This document shows, piece after piece, positions 41,583-50,455 of a stretch of 64,000 nucleotides of DNA (position 1 is the first letter of the stretch; each line of letters starts with the position of its first letter). The position numbers and the translations under genes are program-made. Source of the stretch: Burkholderia arboris (GTDB lineage Bacteria > Pseudomonadota > Gammaproteobacteria > Burkholderiales > Burkholderiaceae). The notes beneath the pieces were generated by a model. That model searched no databases and was not told where the DNA came from. It worked only from the letters and a program-made list of their open reading frames with translations. The stretch lies in NCBI RefSeq assembly GCF_902499125.1, contig NZ_CABVPX010000004.1:248001-312000 (forward strand), in the 5' to 3' direction.

Positions 41583-42887
41583 TCACGTCGCGCGCACCGC
41601 GACGCCGGTCAGGTTGCCGCGTTTCTCGATCGCCCGCGCGGACACGATCGACAGGAGTGCAGACAACATCACGTAAACCCCGACGAGCCAGGGCGCGCCG
41701 CCGTTCACGCGCAGCAGCGCGGTTGCAACGATCGGCGTGAGGCCGCTCGCGAAGATGCCCGACACCTGGTAGACGAACGAAATGCCCGTGTAACGCACGT
41801 TCGCGTCGAACAGCTCCGCGAACAGCGCGGCTTCCGGCCCATACGCCATCGCATAGAAGATCCCGAACGGGATCACCAGCGCGAGCCACACGGCGGGCAG
41901 GTTCGTCGACTGCGTCTGCAGCAGCCAGAACGCGGGCAGCACCGACAACCCGCACAGCGTCGCGCCCCACCGGTACACGCGCGCACGGCCCAGCCGGTCC
42001 GACAGGCCGCCGAACACCGGGATGAACACGCACATCACGACGGCCGCGCTCATCACGCCGAGCAGCGCGTCGCCGCGCGAGATCGACAGGTTGCGCGTCA
42101 TGTAGCCGATCGAGAACACCGCGAACACGTTGAAGAACACGCCGTCGATGTAACGCGCCCCCATCCCGAGCAGGATCGCCTGCCGGTAGTTGGCGAGCAG
42201 CTCGACGACCGGCAGCTTCGTGTCGCGCCGCTGACGCTTGAGCGCGACGAACTCGGGCGTATCGGCCACCCGCGTGCGGATGTAGAAGCCGACCGCCACG
42301 AGCAGCAGCGACGCCGCGAACGCGACGCGCCAGCCCCACGCGAGGAACGCGGCGTCCGGCAGCACGCGCGACAGCAGCGCGACGACGCCGGCCGCAAGGC
42401 ACAGCCCGATCGCAAGGCCGATCTGCGGCAGGCTCGCATACAGCCCGCGCCGGTGCGGCGGCGCATATTCGTACGCCATCAGCACCGCGCCGCCCCACTC
42501 GCCGCCCAGGCCGATGCCCTGCAGCACGCGCAGCGTCAGCAGCAGCACCGGCGCCCACATGCCGATCTGCGCGTAGGTCGGCAGGAACGCGACGCCGGCC
42601 GTCGACACGCCCATGATCAGCATCGTCAGGATCAGCGCGGACTTGCGCCCGACGCGATCGCCGAGATGGCCGAACAGCAGGCCGCCGAGCGGCCGCGTGA
42701 CGAAGCCGACCGCGAACGTCGCATACGCGAGCATCGTCGACACGAACGCGTCGTCCGCCGGAAAGTACTGTTTGTCGAACACGATGCCGGCGACCACGCC
42801 GTACAGGAAAAAGTCGTACCACTCGACGGTCGCGCCGATCACGCTGGCCGCGGCCACGCGTCGGACGACCCGGGAATCGATTGCCAT
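41583..42887 (-). CDS. MFS transporter, metabolite:H+ symporter (MHS) type
   Basis: A 434-residue MFS symporter with 12 TM helices. The start VIGATVEWYDFFLYGVVAG and the motif GHLGDRVGRKSALI after helix 2 are typical of MHS symporters (ProP, KgtP, ShiA relatives), which take up organic acids or betaines. It lies 119 bp downstream of the GMC oxidoreductase on the same strand, so it probably supplies that enzyme's substrate. The ATG at 42887 has a GGAGAAGC site. The exact substrate is not shown by the sequence. Confidence 0.86.
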   Translation of the reverse strand: MAIDSRVVRRVAAASVIGATVEWYDFFLYGVVAGIVFDKQYFPADDAFVSTMLAYATFAVGFVTRPLGGLLFGHLGDRVGRKSALILTMLIMGVSTAGVAFLPTYAQIGMWAPVLLLTLRVLQGIGLGGEWGGAVLMAYEYAPPHRRGLYASLPQIGLAIGLCLAAGVVALLSRVLPDAAFLAWGWRVAFAASLLLVAVGFYIRTRVADTPEFVALKRQRRDTKLPVVELLANYRQAILLGMGARYIDGVFFNVFAVFSIGYMTRNLSISRGDALLGVMSAAVVMCVFIPVFGGLSDRLGRARVYRWGATLCGLSVLPAFWLLQTQSTNLPAVWLALVIPFGIFYAMAYGPEAALFAELFDANVRYTGISFVYQVSGIFASGLTPIVATALLRVNGGAPWLVGVYVMLSALLSIVSARAIEKRGNLTGVAVRAT

Positions 42888-43006
42888 GCGAGCTTCTCCA
42901 GGTAAGGATGCGCCGCAACCTGCCCCGGCGCCGTGCCGGCGGGGGCATCGATGAGCGCGCGGCGGCCGTCCGGGCGCAGGAGCACGGGCCGCGCGGGCGC
43001 CCTGTC

Positions 43007-44662
43007 CTACGCGACTGCCTCGGCGGCCGGCGCGACGCTGCGGCCGCGATCGGCCTCGCGCGCGTCCTCGAGAATCATGTCGGACGCCTTCTCGGCGACC
43101 ATCACGATCGGCACGTTGGTATTGCCCGATACGAGCGTCGGCATGATCGAGCAGTCGACCACGCGCAGCCCGCGCGTGCCGTACACGCGCAACCGCTCGT
43201 CGACGACCGCGAGCGGATCGCTCGCGACACCCATTTTCGCCGTGCCGGACGGATGGAAGATCGTCTGGCCGTATTCGCGGCAGAACTCGAGCAGTTCGTC
43301 GTCGGTCCGCGCGTCGGCGCCGGGCCGCACCTCGCGCTTCATCAGCGGCGCCATCGGCTCGGTGGCCGCGACGCGGCGCGCGAAGCGCACGCCGGCCACC
43401 GTCGTGCGGCGGTCGCGCTCGGTATCGAGATAATTCGGCTGGATCGACGGCGCGTCGCGCGCATCGTCGCTGATGATCCGTACGGTGCCGCGCGATTCGG
43501 GCCGCAACTGGCAGATCGAATACGTGCAGCCCGGAAACGGATGCACGCTGCCGCCGGCCGAATCGGCCGACAGCGTCGAGAAATGGAACTGGATGTCGGG
43601 CGTCGCCGATTCGTCCGGCAATGCGCGGCAGAACATGCCGCCCTGGTTGATGCCGATCGCGAGCGGGCCGCCGCGGAACAGCGCCCATTGCAGCCCCATC
43701 TTCGCGCGGCCGACCCACGAATGCAGCGCGTCGTTGGTCGTGATCGGCTTCGTCACCTCGTAGATCAATCGCACCTGCAGATGATCCTGCAGGTTCTCGC
43801 CGACGCCCTTGCGATCGGCAACGACCGGAATCCCGTGCCGGTCCAGCAGCGCGGCCGGCCCGACGCCCGACACCTGCAGCAGCTGCGGCGACTGCAGCGC
43901 CCCGGCCGCGAGGATCACCTCGCGCAGCGCCCGCACCTCGTGCACCTTGCCGTGCTGCACGTAGCGCACGCCGGACGCCTGCGCGCCGTCGAACAGCACC
44001 TTCAGCGCCTGCGCATCGGTTTCGATGTGCAGGTTCGGCCGCCCGCGCGCGGGCTTCAGGTACGCGACGGCCGTCGAGCAGCGCAGCCCGTTGCGCGTCG
44101 TGAGCTGGTAGTAGCCGACGCCCTCCTGGTCGCCCGTGTTGAAATCGTCGACCGTGCGCACGCCGAGCCGGTTCGACGCGGCGACGAACGCATCGACGAG
44201 TTCATGGCGCTGCCGGATCGCCGACGCCCACAGCGGGCCGCCGGTGCCGCGCGTCGGCCCGTCGCCGAGCGTGTTGTGTTCGAGCCGCCGGAAGTACGGC
44301 AGGCACTCGCGCCAGCTCCAGCCGCGGTTGCCGAGCGCGGCCCAGTGATCGTAGTCCTGCTGCTGCCCGCGCACGTAGATCAGCCCGTTGATCGAGCTGC
44401 TGCCGCCGAGCGTGCGGCCGCGCGGCCAGTACAGGCGGCGGTTGTGCATGTTCGGGTCGGGATCGGTATGGAAGCCCCAGTTGTAGATCGGGTGGAACAT
44501 CGTCTTGCCATAGCCGATCGGCACATGGATCCACATGTAGTTGTCGGCGGGGCCGGCCTCCAGCAGGCACACCGTGTGGCGGCCGCCGTCGGACAGCCGG
44601 TTGGCGAGGACGCAACCGGCCGATCCCGCGCCGACCACGACATAGTCGAAGCTGCGTGTCAT
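43007..44662 (-). CDS. GMC-family FAD oxidoreductase, choline dehydrogenase-like
   Basis: A 551-residue GMC oxidoreductase. The FAD-binding motif YVVVGAGSAGCVLANRL is at residues 7-23, the GMC signature 1 region is WPRGRTLGGSSSINGLIYVRG, signature 2 is AAGALQSPQLLQVSGVGP, and the catalytic His segments are FHPSGTAKMG and SGNTNVPIVMVAEKASD. It resembles BetA, which oxidises choline to betaine aldehyde, but many GMC alcohol dehydrogenases look alike and no betB or betI is adjacent, so the substrate is uncertain. It is divergent from an IclR gene and followed by an MHS transporter. Confidence 0.85.
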   Translation of the reverse strand: MTRSFDYVVVGAGSAGCVLANRLSDGGRHTVCLLEAGPADNYMWIHVPIGYGKTMFHPIYNWGFHTDPDPNMHNRRLYWPRGRTLGGSSSINGLIYVRGQQQDYDHWAALGNRGWSWRECLPYFRRLEHNTLGDGPTRGTGGPLWASAIRQRHELVDAFVAASNRLGVRTVDDFNTGDQEGVGYYQLTTRNGLRCSTAVAYLKPARGRPNLHIETDAQALKVLFDGAQASGVRYVQHGKVHEVRALREVILAAGALQSPQLLQVSGVGPAALLDRHGIPVVADRKGVGENLQDHLQVRLIYEVTKPITTNDALHSWVGRAKMGLQWALFRGGPLAIGINQGGMFCRALPDESATPDIQFHFSTLSADSAGGSVHPFPGCTYSICQLRPESRGTVRIISDDARDAPSIQPNYLDTERDRRTTVAGVRFARRVAATEPMAPLMKREVRPGADARTDDELLEFCREYGQTIFHPSGTAKMGVASDPLAVVDERLRVYGTRGLRVVDCSIMPTLVSGNTNVPIVMVAEKASDMILEDAREADRGRSVAPAAEAVA

Positions 44663-44849
44663 TCCGTGTCTCCGTTCCGGGTATGAGAAAAATCCGGTAT
44701 GTTTCGTCCAAATTTATGGAGCACACGAAGCGCGTACAAGCCGATTTATTGTCCGCGCCGTGAATGTGGTACAAAAACCGCTCAATTCGTTTCATTTCTG
44801 CCGGACACGACCATCCCGGGACGCACGCCGATCCCGACGGAGGAGACAC

Positions 44850-45674
44850 ATGCGCGACACCGCCCCCGCGCCGCCCGATGGCGCGCCCGCCGACGACGCA
44901 CGCGTGCTGCGTGCGCTCGCCGTGCTCGAAGCACTGGCCTCGGCCGGGCAGCCCTACACGCTGTCGCAGCTCGCCGCGCGGCTGCACATCCCGAAGGCGA
45001 CGCTGCTGCGGCTGGTCGAATCGCTCGAAACGCGCGGCTACGTGATCCACATGCCCGACTCGCGCGGCCACGACCGCGGCATCGCGCTCGGGCCGCGCGC
45101 CGCGCAGTTCGCGCTCGCGGCACTGTCGAACAACACGTTCACGCGTGGCTGCCGGTCGGTGCTGCGCGCGCTCGTCGACGTGCTCGGCGAGACCTGCAAC
45201 CTCACCGCGCTCGACGGCGACACGGTGCTGTACGTCGAACGCGTCGAGACGACCGAGCCGCTGCGGCTCGAGATGCGGCCCGGCATGCGCGTGCCGCTGC
45301 ATTGCACGGCGAGCGGCAAGCTGTTCCTGTCGCAGATGAATGCGCTGGAGCGCAACGCGATGCTGGCGCGGCTCACGCTGAAGAAGATGACCTACCGGAC
45401 GCTGACCGATGCGCAGTTGCTCGCGGCCGAGCTCGACCGGCTCGCCGCGCGTGGCGTCGGAATCGACAACGAGGAATTCGTGCGCGGAATGGTGGCCGTC
45501 GCGGTGCCGGTGAAGGATGCCGCGAGCGGCCGCGTGCTCGCGGCGCTCGCCGTGCATGCGCCGACCGCGCGTGCGACGCTCAACGACCTGCTGGAGAACG
45601 TGCCGAAGATGCGCGACGCGGCCACGCGGCTCGCGCCGCTGCTGCATGGGGCCGACGGCGTGCCGCCGGGCTGA
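44850..45674 (+). CDS. IclR-family transcriptional regulator
   Basis: A 274-residue IclR protein: winged helix at about 18-85 (YTLSQLAARLHIPKATLLRLVES), effector domain with LGETCNLTALDGDTVLYVERVE and LHCTASGKLFLSQM. The ATG at 44850 has a strong GGAGGAG site. It is divergent from the GMC oxidoreductase (188 bp), so it probably controls that gene and the MHS transporter. The region between contains GTACAAAAACC, also seen in front of the asparaginase gene. The regulator is related to, but distinct from, the IclR at 32461. Confidence 0.87.
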   Translation: MRDTAPAPPDGAPADDARVLRALAVLEALASAGQPYTLSQLAARLHIPKATLLRLVESLETRGYVIHMPDSRGHDRGIALGPRAAQFALAALSNNTFTRGCRSVLRALVDVLGETCNLTALDGDTVLYVERVETTEPLRLEMRPGMRVPLHCTASGKLFLSQMNALERNAMLARLTLKKMTYRTLTDAQLLAAELDRLAARGVGIDNEEFVRGMVAVAVPVKDAASGRVLAALAVHAPTARATLNDLLENVPKMRDAATRLAPLLHGADGVPPG

Positions 45675-45697
45675 GGCGGCCGCACGCGCTCACCGCT

Positions 45698-46021
45698 TCA
45701 TGCGAGGTGGTAGCGCAGCCAGAAGGTTTCGCGGCACGCGTTGTCGAATGTCAGCCGCGACGGGCTGATCGGCTGCGCATCGGGATGATGGAGCACGTCG
45801 TAGTCGATCCAGCATTCGGCGCACAGCAGGTCGGACGGCGCGCGGTCCTGCTCGACCGAGCGGCGCACGATCGCGCCGTTGTCGAAACGGTATTCGGTTT
45901 CGTCGCGCGTGACCTCGACCTCGTCGTCGGTCCAGCGGTCGTGCGACGTCGCGTGCGACACGATCTGCACCGGCCCGGCGAGCCCGTGGATCGCGGCGAC
46001 GTAGGAAATGAGCTTGTCCAT
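45698..46021 (-). CDS. Hypothetical protein
   Basis: A 107-residue protein with balanced composition and normal third-position GC bias for this genome. It has no signal peptide or membrane helix. It contains DLLCAECWIDYDVLHHPDAQ, a C-x2-C pair that could bind metal, and ends in CRETFWLRYHLA. I do not recognise the family. It converges with the IclR gene (23-bp gap) and stands alone, so context says nothing about its role. Confidence 0.6.
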   Translation of the reverse strand: MDKLISYVAAIHGLAGPVQIVSHATSHDRWTDDEVEVTRDETEYRFDNGAIVRRSVEQDRAPSDLLCAECWIDYDVLHHPDAQPISPSRLTFDNACRETFWLRYHLA

Positions 46022-46223
46022 GGCGAGGCGGCGAACTGGCGGATGGCCGTATCGCGCAACGCATGCGGCGCGAAACGGCCCGAGCGGCGAGTATAGCCGC
46101 GCGCCGAAGACCTTGCCGCCGACGGGGTTTCGCGCGCTGCGCGCCCGGCGCGAACGTCGCGCGCCAGCGCTCGCCCGTGCCGTCGCCGGCCACGTGCGCG
46201 AGTGCGCGCGAGATGCCGGTCGA

Positions 46224-46847
46224 CTACGCGAACAACGCGTGCACCGCGTCGAGGTGCGGCGCGAGAAACGCCGCGCTATCGGTCTTGCCGGTGAACACGT
46301 CCGCTGCCCCGTCCGCCATCACGAAACGCATGTCCGTGACGCCCAGATAACCGAACAGCGTTCGCAGCCACGGCTCGAGGAAATTGCGCTGCGCCCGCTC
46401 CGCGGCCGGCCCGTAGAGCCCTCCCGCCGCGATCACGAAGGTCGCACGTCGCCCGCCGAGCAACCCGCGCGGCCCGGACGACGTCGTTTCGATCGTCTCC
46501 CCTTGCCTGACGATGTGATCGAGCCAGAGCTTGAAGTGCGCGGACGGCCCCCAGTTGTGCATCGGCACGCCGATCACGTATTCGTCGGCGTCGCGCAGCT
46601 CGGTCGTGAACGTCGTCGACAATGCCAGCATCTCGTTTTGCTGCCCGGTACGCAGGTCCGGCGGCGTGAAGTTCGCCGCGATCCACGCCGCGTCGATCGG
46701 CGGCATCGCAATGCGACACAGATCCCGTTCCACGACGCGCCCGCCGGGATGCGCGCGCAGCCAGTTACGCGCATACGCCTGCGTCAGTTGGCGCGAAACG
46801 GACGCATCGCCCATTGGGCTCGAATCGATTTGCAATAACTTGAACAT
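46224..46847 (-). CDS. azoR: FMN-dependent NADH-azoreductase
   Basis: A 207-residue flavodoxin-fold quinone/azo reductase. The FMN phosphate-binding start LLQIDSSPMGDASVSRQLT, PMHNWGPSAHFKLWLDHI around residues 95-112 and the GLYGPAAERA region match AzoR. It reduces azo dyes and quinones with NADH and typically protects from thiol or quinone stress. It is divergent from the ArsR-SRPBCC operon across a 41-bp palindrome only 29 bp before its start, so it is probably repressed by that ArsR. The ATG has GGAGAATTCCG before it. Confidence 0.88.
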   Translation of the reverse strand: MFKLLQIDSSPMGDASVSRQLTQAYARNWLRAHPGGRVVERDLCRIAMPPIDAAWIAANFTPPDLRTGQQNEMLALSTTFTTELRDADEYVIGVPMHNWGPSAHFKLWLDHIVRQGETIETTSSGPRGLLGGRRATFVIAAGGLYGPAAERAQRNFLEPWLRTLFGYLGVTDMRFVMADGAADVFTGKTDSAAFLAPHLDAVHALFA

Positions 46848-46878
46848 CGGAATTCTCCGGTTGAAAGCGATCCGATGT

Positions 46879-46919
46879 TATTCAACCCAAAGGTTGACTG
46901 TCAACCTTTGGGTTGAATA
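46879..46919. promoter_or_regulatory. Perfect 41-bp palindrome between azoR and arsR
   Basis: Arms of 20 bp (46879-46898 and 46900-46919) are exact reverse complements around a single T. Each arm is itself a dyad (CAACC...GGTTG), so four CAACC half sites are present, enough for two repressor dimers. It lies 11 bp before the arsR start and 32 bp from the azoR start, covering both promoters. The adjacent ArsR protein is the likely binder. Confidence 0.8.
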
Positions 46920-46929
46920 TAATGCCGCC

Positions 46930-47298
46930 ATGAGTCTCTCCACGAATCCACACGATCGTTCGCCCGACAGGCTGGACGCCATCTTCAGCGCGCTTGCCGA
47001 TCCGACCCGGCGGTCGATACTCGGACGGCTGCGCGACGGCAGCCTGACCGTGGGCGAGTTGGCGGCGCCGTACGGCGTGAGCCTCAATGCGATCTCCAAG
47101 CACGTCAAGACGCTCGAGAAGGCGGGGCTGATCCGCCGCGAAATCCGGGGGCGCGAGCACGCGTGCCAGCTCGACGCGGCAAATCTCAAGGAAGTCCAGC
47201 AGTGGCTCGACCATTACGCCGAGTTCTGGGGCGAGCGGCTCGACGCGCTCGACCGGCATCTCGCCGCCAAGCGAAAACAGAAGCCGCCCCAGTCATGA
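46930..47298 (+). CDS. ArsR-family HTH regulator
   Basis: A 122-residue ArsR/SmtB-type winged-helix protein. The start LDAIFSALADPTRRSILGRL and the recognition helix VSLNAISKHVKTLEKAGLI are typical of the non-metal ArsR branch that accompanies SRPBCC (Aha1-like) proteins. No metal-binding Cys cluster is present. It overlaps the SRPBCC gene (ATGA) and faces azoR, so it probably represses both through the 41-bp palindrome at 46879-46919. The signal may be a small hydrophobic ligand bound by the partner. Confidence 0.87.
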   Translation: MSLSTNPHDRSPDRLDAIFSALADPTRRSILGRLRDGSLTVGELAAPYGVSLNAISKHVKTLEKAGLIRREIRGREHACQLDAANLKEVQQWLDHYAEFWGERLDALDRHLAAKRKQKPPQS

Positions 47299-47753
47299 GC
47301 GGTCATGCGATCACGGTCCGCAAGCTGCTTCATGCGTCGCGCGACGACGTGTTCGACGCATGGCTGGACGCGGACGGCCTGTGCGCGTGGATGCTGCCCG
47401 GCACGATGAAGCATTGCGACGCGATGCTGGAGCCGCGCGTCGGCGGACGCTTTCACATCGTCATGCGCTCGTCGCGCATCGAGTACACACACTCCGGCGA
47501 ATACCGGGTGCTGGAGCGCCCGTCGAAGCTGGTATTCACGTGGCAGTCCTCCTACATGAACCAGCAGGAAACGCTCGTCACGATCGATCTGTTCGACCGC
47601 GACGGCCTGTGCGAACTCGTGCTGACGCATGAGCGCGTACCGTCCGAGCTTGCGCCCAAAGGCGTCTCGATCGGCTGGCGGCAAATGCTGGACAAACTCG
47701 ACGTGTCGCTACAGTCGCCGGGCGACGACACGATTGCGCGGCCGCGGACCTGA
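47295..47753 (+). CDS. SRPBCC (Aha1/START-like) domain protein
   Basis: A 152-residue SRPBCC protein with the typical LLHASRDDVFDAWLDADGLCAWML start and VGGRFHIVMRSS and YRVLERPSKLVFTWQ segments, followed by the long C-terminal helix. The fold forms a deep ligand pocket. It is translationally coupled to the upstream ArsR gene (4-bp overlap). In such pairs the SRPBCC protein is often thought to bind the inducing ligand, but its function here is unproved. The ATG at 47295 is fixed by the overlap. Confidence 0.85.
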   Translation: MSGHAITVRKLLHASRDDVFDAWLDADGLCAWMLPGTMKHCDAMLEPRVGGRFHIVMRSSRIEYTHSGEYRVLERPSKLVFTWQSSYMNQQETLVTIDLFDRDGLCELVLTHERVPSELAPKGVSIGWRQMLDKLDVSLQSPGDDTIARPRT

Positions 47754-47783
47754 ACCGCCGGGCCGCGGCCCTTCCCGCCCGCG

Positions 47784-48806
47784 CTACGCGTCGAGCGCGA
47801 GCAGCGCGAACGTCGCGAGCCAGTGCTCGCCCATGTAGTCGCCGGCCACGTGCGCGAGCGCGCTCGCGAGGTGCCGGTCGGCCGCGTCGAGCAGCTTCGC
47901 GCGTCGTGCATCGCCTTCCGGCAGCGCGCCGGCCAGTGCGCGCTGGCACCACGCGCGGCTCAGGTTCAGCCCGTCGAGGTGCGCGATCTTGCCGTCGCTG
48001 CGATCGCTGACCGTCGCCGGTTCGAACAGCGTTGCCGGCTCGCCGCGCGCGAGGTCGGGCAGGAAGCGCGCGAACCAGCCGTCGAATTCGGCTGCCGGCA
48101 GCACGCGTCGCATCAGCTCGGCTTCCATCAGCGCGGGCGACAGGAATTCGTCGCCCGACGGCTCCCACGCCTGGCACGCGACGTCGTTCAGGTGCCAGCG
48201 CTTCGCGGTATCGACGATCAGCGCCGCGAGCCCGTCGCGCTGCGTATCGCGTGCGAAATCGAGCGTGAGCGCCAGCGCGAACGCGGTGTTGAAGTGCGTC
48301 CCTACGCGCAGCGGATACGTCGCTTTCGGCAGGAAGGTCTCGAAGCGCGACACGAACAGGTCGGTGAGCGGCGCCATCGTCTTCGCCCAGCGCGCGGCCT
48401 GCGGCAGCGCGCCCTTCAGCGCGAGCCGCTCGAGCTGCGCGGATAGCGCGAGCAGCCACGCCCAGCCGTATGGCCGCTCGAAGCCGCTGTTGTGCGGCAG
48501 CGCGAGATACGCGCGTTCGCCGGCGACGTTCGCGTCGGTGAAATGCGCATCGACGGTCGCGACGATGCGCTCGGCCTCCGGCAATGCCGGGTAGCGCTCG
48601 AGCACGCTCAGCACGAGCCAGTAGCCGTGCACGCACGAGTGCCAGTCGTAGCTGCCGTAGAAGATCGGGTGCAGCGCGCGCGGCCCCTGCACGTCGTGCG
48701 GCCCTTCGAGTGAATGCGTGAGCTTGTTCGGATATTCGCGGGTCAGGTGCGCGAGCGCGAGCGACGCGAATGTCGAGGCGAGTTCGGGGGTAAGTCGGTC
48801 GGTCAT
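47784..48806 (-). CDS. DUF2891-family protein
   Basis: A 340-residue protein of the DUF2891 family: HPIFYGSYDWHSCVHGYWLVL (about 45-66), YGWAWLLALSAQL (about 113-125) and HWLATFALLALDA at the end, with an all-helical, toroid-like composition. DUF2891 proteins have no well-established function; the conserved His, Trp and Asp residues suggest an enzyme acting on a carbohydrate-like or peptide substrate. It follows the DUF979 gene at 12 bp and so belongs to a three-gene operon with the putative transporter. Confidence 0.8.
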   Translation of the reverse strand: MTDRLTPELASTFASLALAHLTREYPNKLTHSLEGPHDVQGPRALHPIFYGSYDWHSCVHGYWLVLSVLERYPALPEAERIVATVDAHFTDANVAGERAYLALPHNSGFERPYGWAWLLALSAQLERLALKGALPQAARWAKTMAPLTDLFVSRFETFLPKATYPLRVGTHFNTAFALALTLDFARDTQRDGLAALIVDTAKRWHLNDVACQAWEPSGDEFLSPALMEAELMRRVLPAAEFDGWFARFLPDLARGEPATLFEPATVSDRSDGKIAHLDGLNLSRAWCQRALAGALPEGDARRAKLLDAADRHLASALAHVAGDYMGEHWLATFALLALDA

Positions 48807-48818
48807 GTGGGCATCTCG

Positions 48819-49769
48819 TCAGAAGCGGAATACGAACGCAAACATCAGCAGCGTGTTCACCGCGAGCAGCAGCACGGCTGTCGGCCACTGCGCCTTGATC
48901 ACGCCGTTCTTGTCCTTCAGTTCGAGCAGCGCCGCCGGCACGATGTTGAAGTTCGCGGCCATCGGCGTCATCAGCGTACCGCAGAAGCCGCTCAGCATCC
49001 CGATCGCGCCGACGATCGCCGGGTTGCCGTGGAACTGGTGGACGATCAGCGGCAGGCCGATGCCAGCCGTCATCACGGGAAATGCGGCGAAGCCGTTGCC
49101 CATGATCATCGTGAACAGCGCCATGCCGATGGTGTACGCCGCCACCACCGCGAACGGCGAATCGATCGGCACCCATTCCCTCACGAGCCCCGACACCACG
49201 CCGCCGACGCCCGCGACCGCGAACAGCGCACCGAGCGCCGCGAGCATCTGCGGCAGGATCGCGGCCCAGCCGACCGCGTCCATCGTGTGGCGCGCTTCCT
49301 TCACCGCATGCACGGGCGAATCGCGCAGCATCGCGAGCGCGACCACGAACGCGACGATCGTGCCGAGCACGAGCGAGATCAGCGTCACGCTCTTCGCTTC
49401 GACGAACGGGACGTGCTTGAGTGCGAACGTGCCGATCAGCGTGACGACCGGAATCAGCAGCGCGGGCAGGAACAGCCGGTTGCCGAAACGCTGCGCGAAC
49501 GTCTCGCGCCGTGCGGCCGCCGCTTCACCGGCCTCGTCGGACTTGCCGCGCCCGAGCTTGCCGGAGCCGGCGATCACCGCCAGCGCGATCGCGAGGCAGC
49601 CCGTCACGAAATGCGGCAGCAGCGCGCCGAACAGGAACGTGACCGCATAGATCGCCCAGAACGCGAAATTGACGACCCGGCGCGGGTTCGTGCGGTCCGT
49701 CAGGTTGAAGCACGCGAACGCGGCGAACATCAGCCCCGCGAGCGTGTACAGCGATTCGAGGCCGATCAT
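48819..49769 (-). CDS. DUF979-family membrane protein, putative transporter subunit
   Basis: A 316-residue protein with about nine TM helices. Its motifs (MIMGNGFAAFPVMTAGIGLP, GFCGTLMTPMAANFNIVPAALLEL) match DUF979. DUF969 and DUF979 proteins always occur together and are believed to form a two-part ion-transporter-like permease; pairs in other bacteria lie near pyroglutamyl-peptidase genes. Here the partner at 49766 overlaps by four bases and DUF2891 follows. The substrate is unknown; a peptide-derived carboxylate such as 5-oxoproline is only a guess. Confidence 0.82.
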   Translation of the reverse strand: MIGLESLYTLAGLMFAAFACFNLTDRTNPRRVVNFAFWAIYAVTFLFGALLPHFVTGCLAIALAVIAGSGKLGRGKSDEAGEAAAARRETFAQRFGNRLFLPALLIPVVTLIGTFALKHVPFVEAKSVTLISLVLGTIVAFVVALAMLRDSPVHAVKEARHTMDAVGWAAILPQMLAALGALFAVAGVGGVVSGLVREWVPIDSPFAVVAAYTIGMALFTMIMGNGFAAFPVMTAGIGLPLIVHQFHGNPAIVGAIGMLSGFCGTLMTPMAANFNIVPAALLELKDKNGVIKAQWPTAVLLLAVNTLLMFAFVFRF

Positions 49770-50455
49770 CGCGCGCCCCCCTGCTTCACCAGGCCGAAGC
49801 CGCGCGTCAGCCGGCGGTCGAGCAGCGCGAGGCGCGTGCAGTGGATCAGCAGCGCGGCGATCGCGGTCGGGATCGCCCACACCGACAGCTGCAGCGGCTC
49901 GATCGAGATCCCGTTCTGTTCGAGAAAACCCTTGATCAGCAGGATCGACTGGATCGCGATGAAGATGTCCTCGCCGAAGAACACGGCGACGTTGTCGACG
50001 CCCGACGCATGCGCGCGGATCTGCTGGCGGACCGACTCCGGCAGCTCGCCGTGCCGGCTGACGGCCGCGGCTTCGGCCATCGGCGCGATCAGCGGCCGCA
50101 CCATCTGCGCGTGGCCGCCGAGCGACGTCAGGCCGAGCGCGGCCGTGGCCTGGCGCAGCACGAAGTACAGCATCAGCACGCGGCCCGTGGTCGCCGCCTG
50201 CACGCGCGAGATCATCCGCTTCGCCTGCTCCTTGAGCCCGTTGCGCTCGAGCAGCGCGATCACCGGCAGCGTCAGCCAGATCAGCCCCATGTAGCGGTTT
50301 TCGGTGAATGCCTTGCCGAACGCACTGACGATGTCGACAAGATTCAGCCCGCCCGCGAGCCCCGTCGCGAGCCCCGCGATCGTGACCACCAGCAGCGCAT
50401 TGAAGCGCAGCGCGAAACCGATCACGACGATCGGCACCCCAATCAGCACCAGCAT
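49766..50455 (-). CDS. DUF969-family membrane protein, putative transporter subunit
   Basis: A 229-residue protein with about five to six TM helices, beginning MLVLIGVPIVVIGFALRFN and containing GLIWLTLPVIALLERNGL and LGGHAQMVRPLIAPMAEAA, which are typical of DUF969. It is the first gene of the DUF969-DUF979-DUF2891 operon and overlaps the next start (ATGA). The ribosome site AGGAGGGG is strong. A 12-bp palindrome TTTATCGATAAA lies 92 bp upstream and may be its operator. Confidence 0.82.
   Translation of the reverse strand: MLVLIGVPIVVIGFALRFNALLVVTIAGLATGLAGGLNLVDIVSAFGKAFTENRYMGLIWLTLPVIALLERNGLKEQAKRMISRVQAATTGRVLMLYFVLRQATAALGLTSLGGHAQMVRPLIAPMAEAAAVSRHGELPESVRQQIRAHASGVDNVAVFFGEDIFIAIQSILLIKGFLEQNGISIEPLQLSVWAIPTAIAALLIHCTRLALLDRRLTRGFGLVKQGGAR

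Noticed and set aside
44717-44730. TCCAAATTTATGGA near the IclR/GMC divergon as an IclR operator
   Set aside because: Only 10 of 14 positions are symmetrical and it is unlike the strong palindrome of the other IclR locus; noted but not called.
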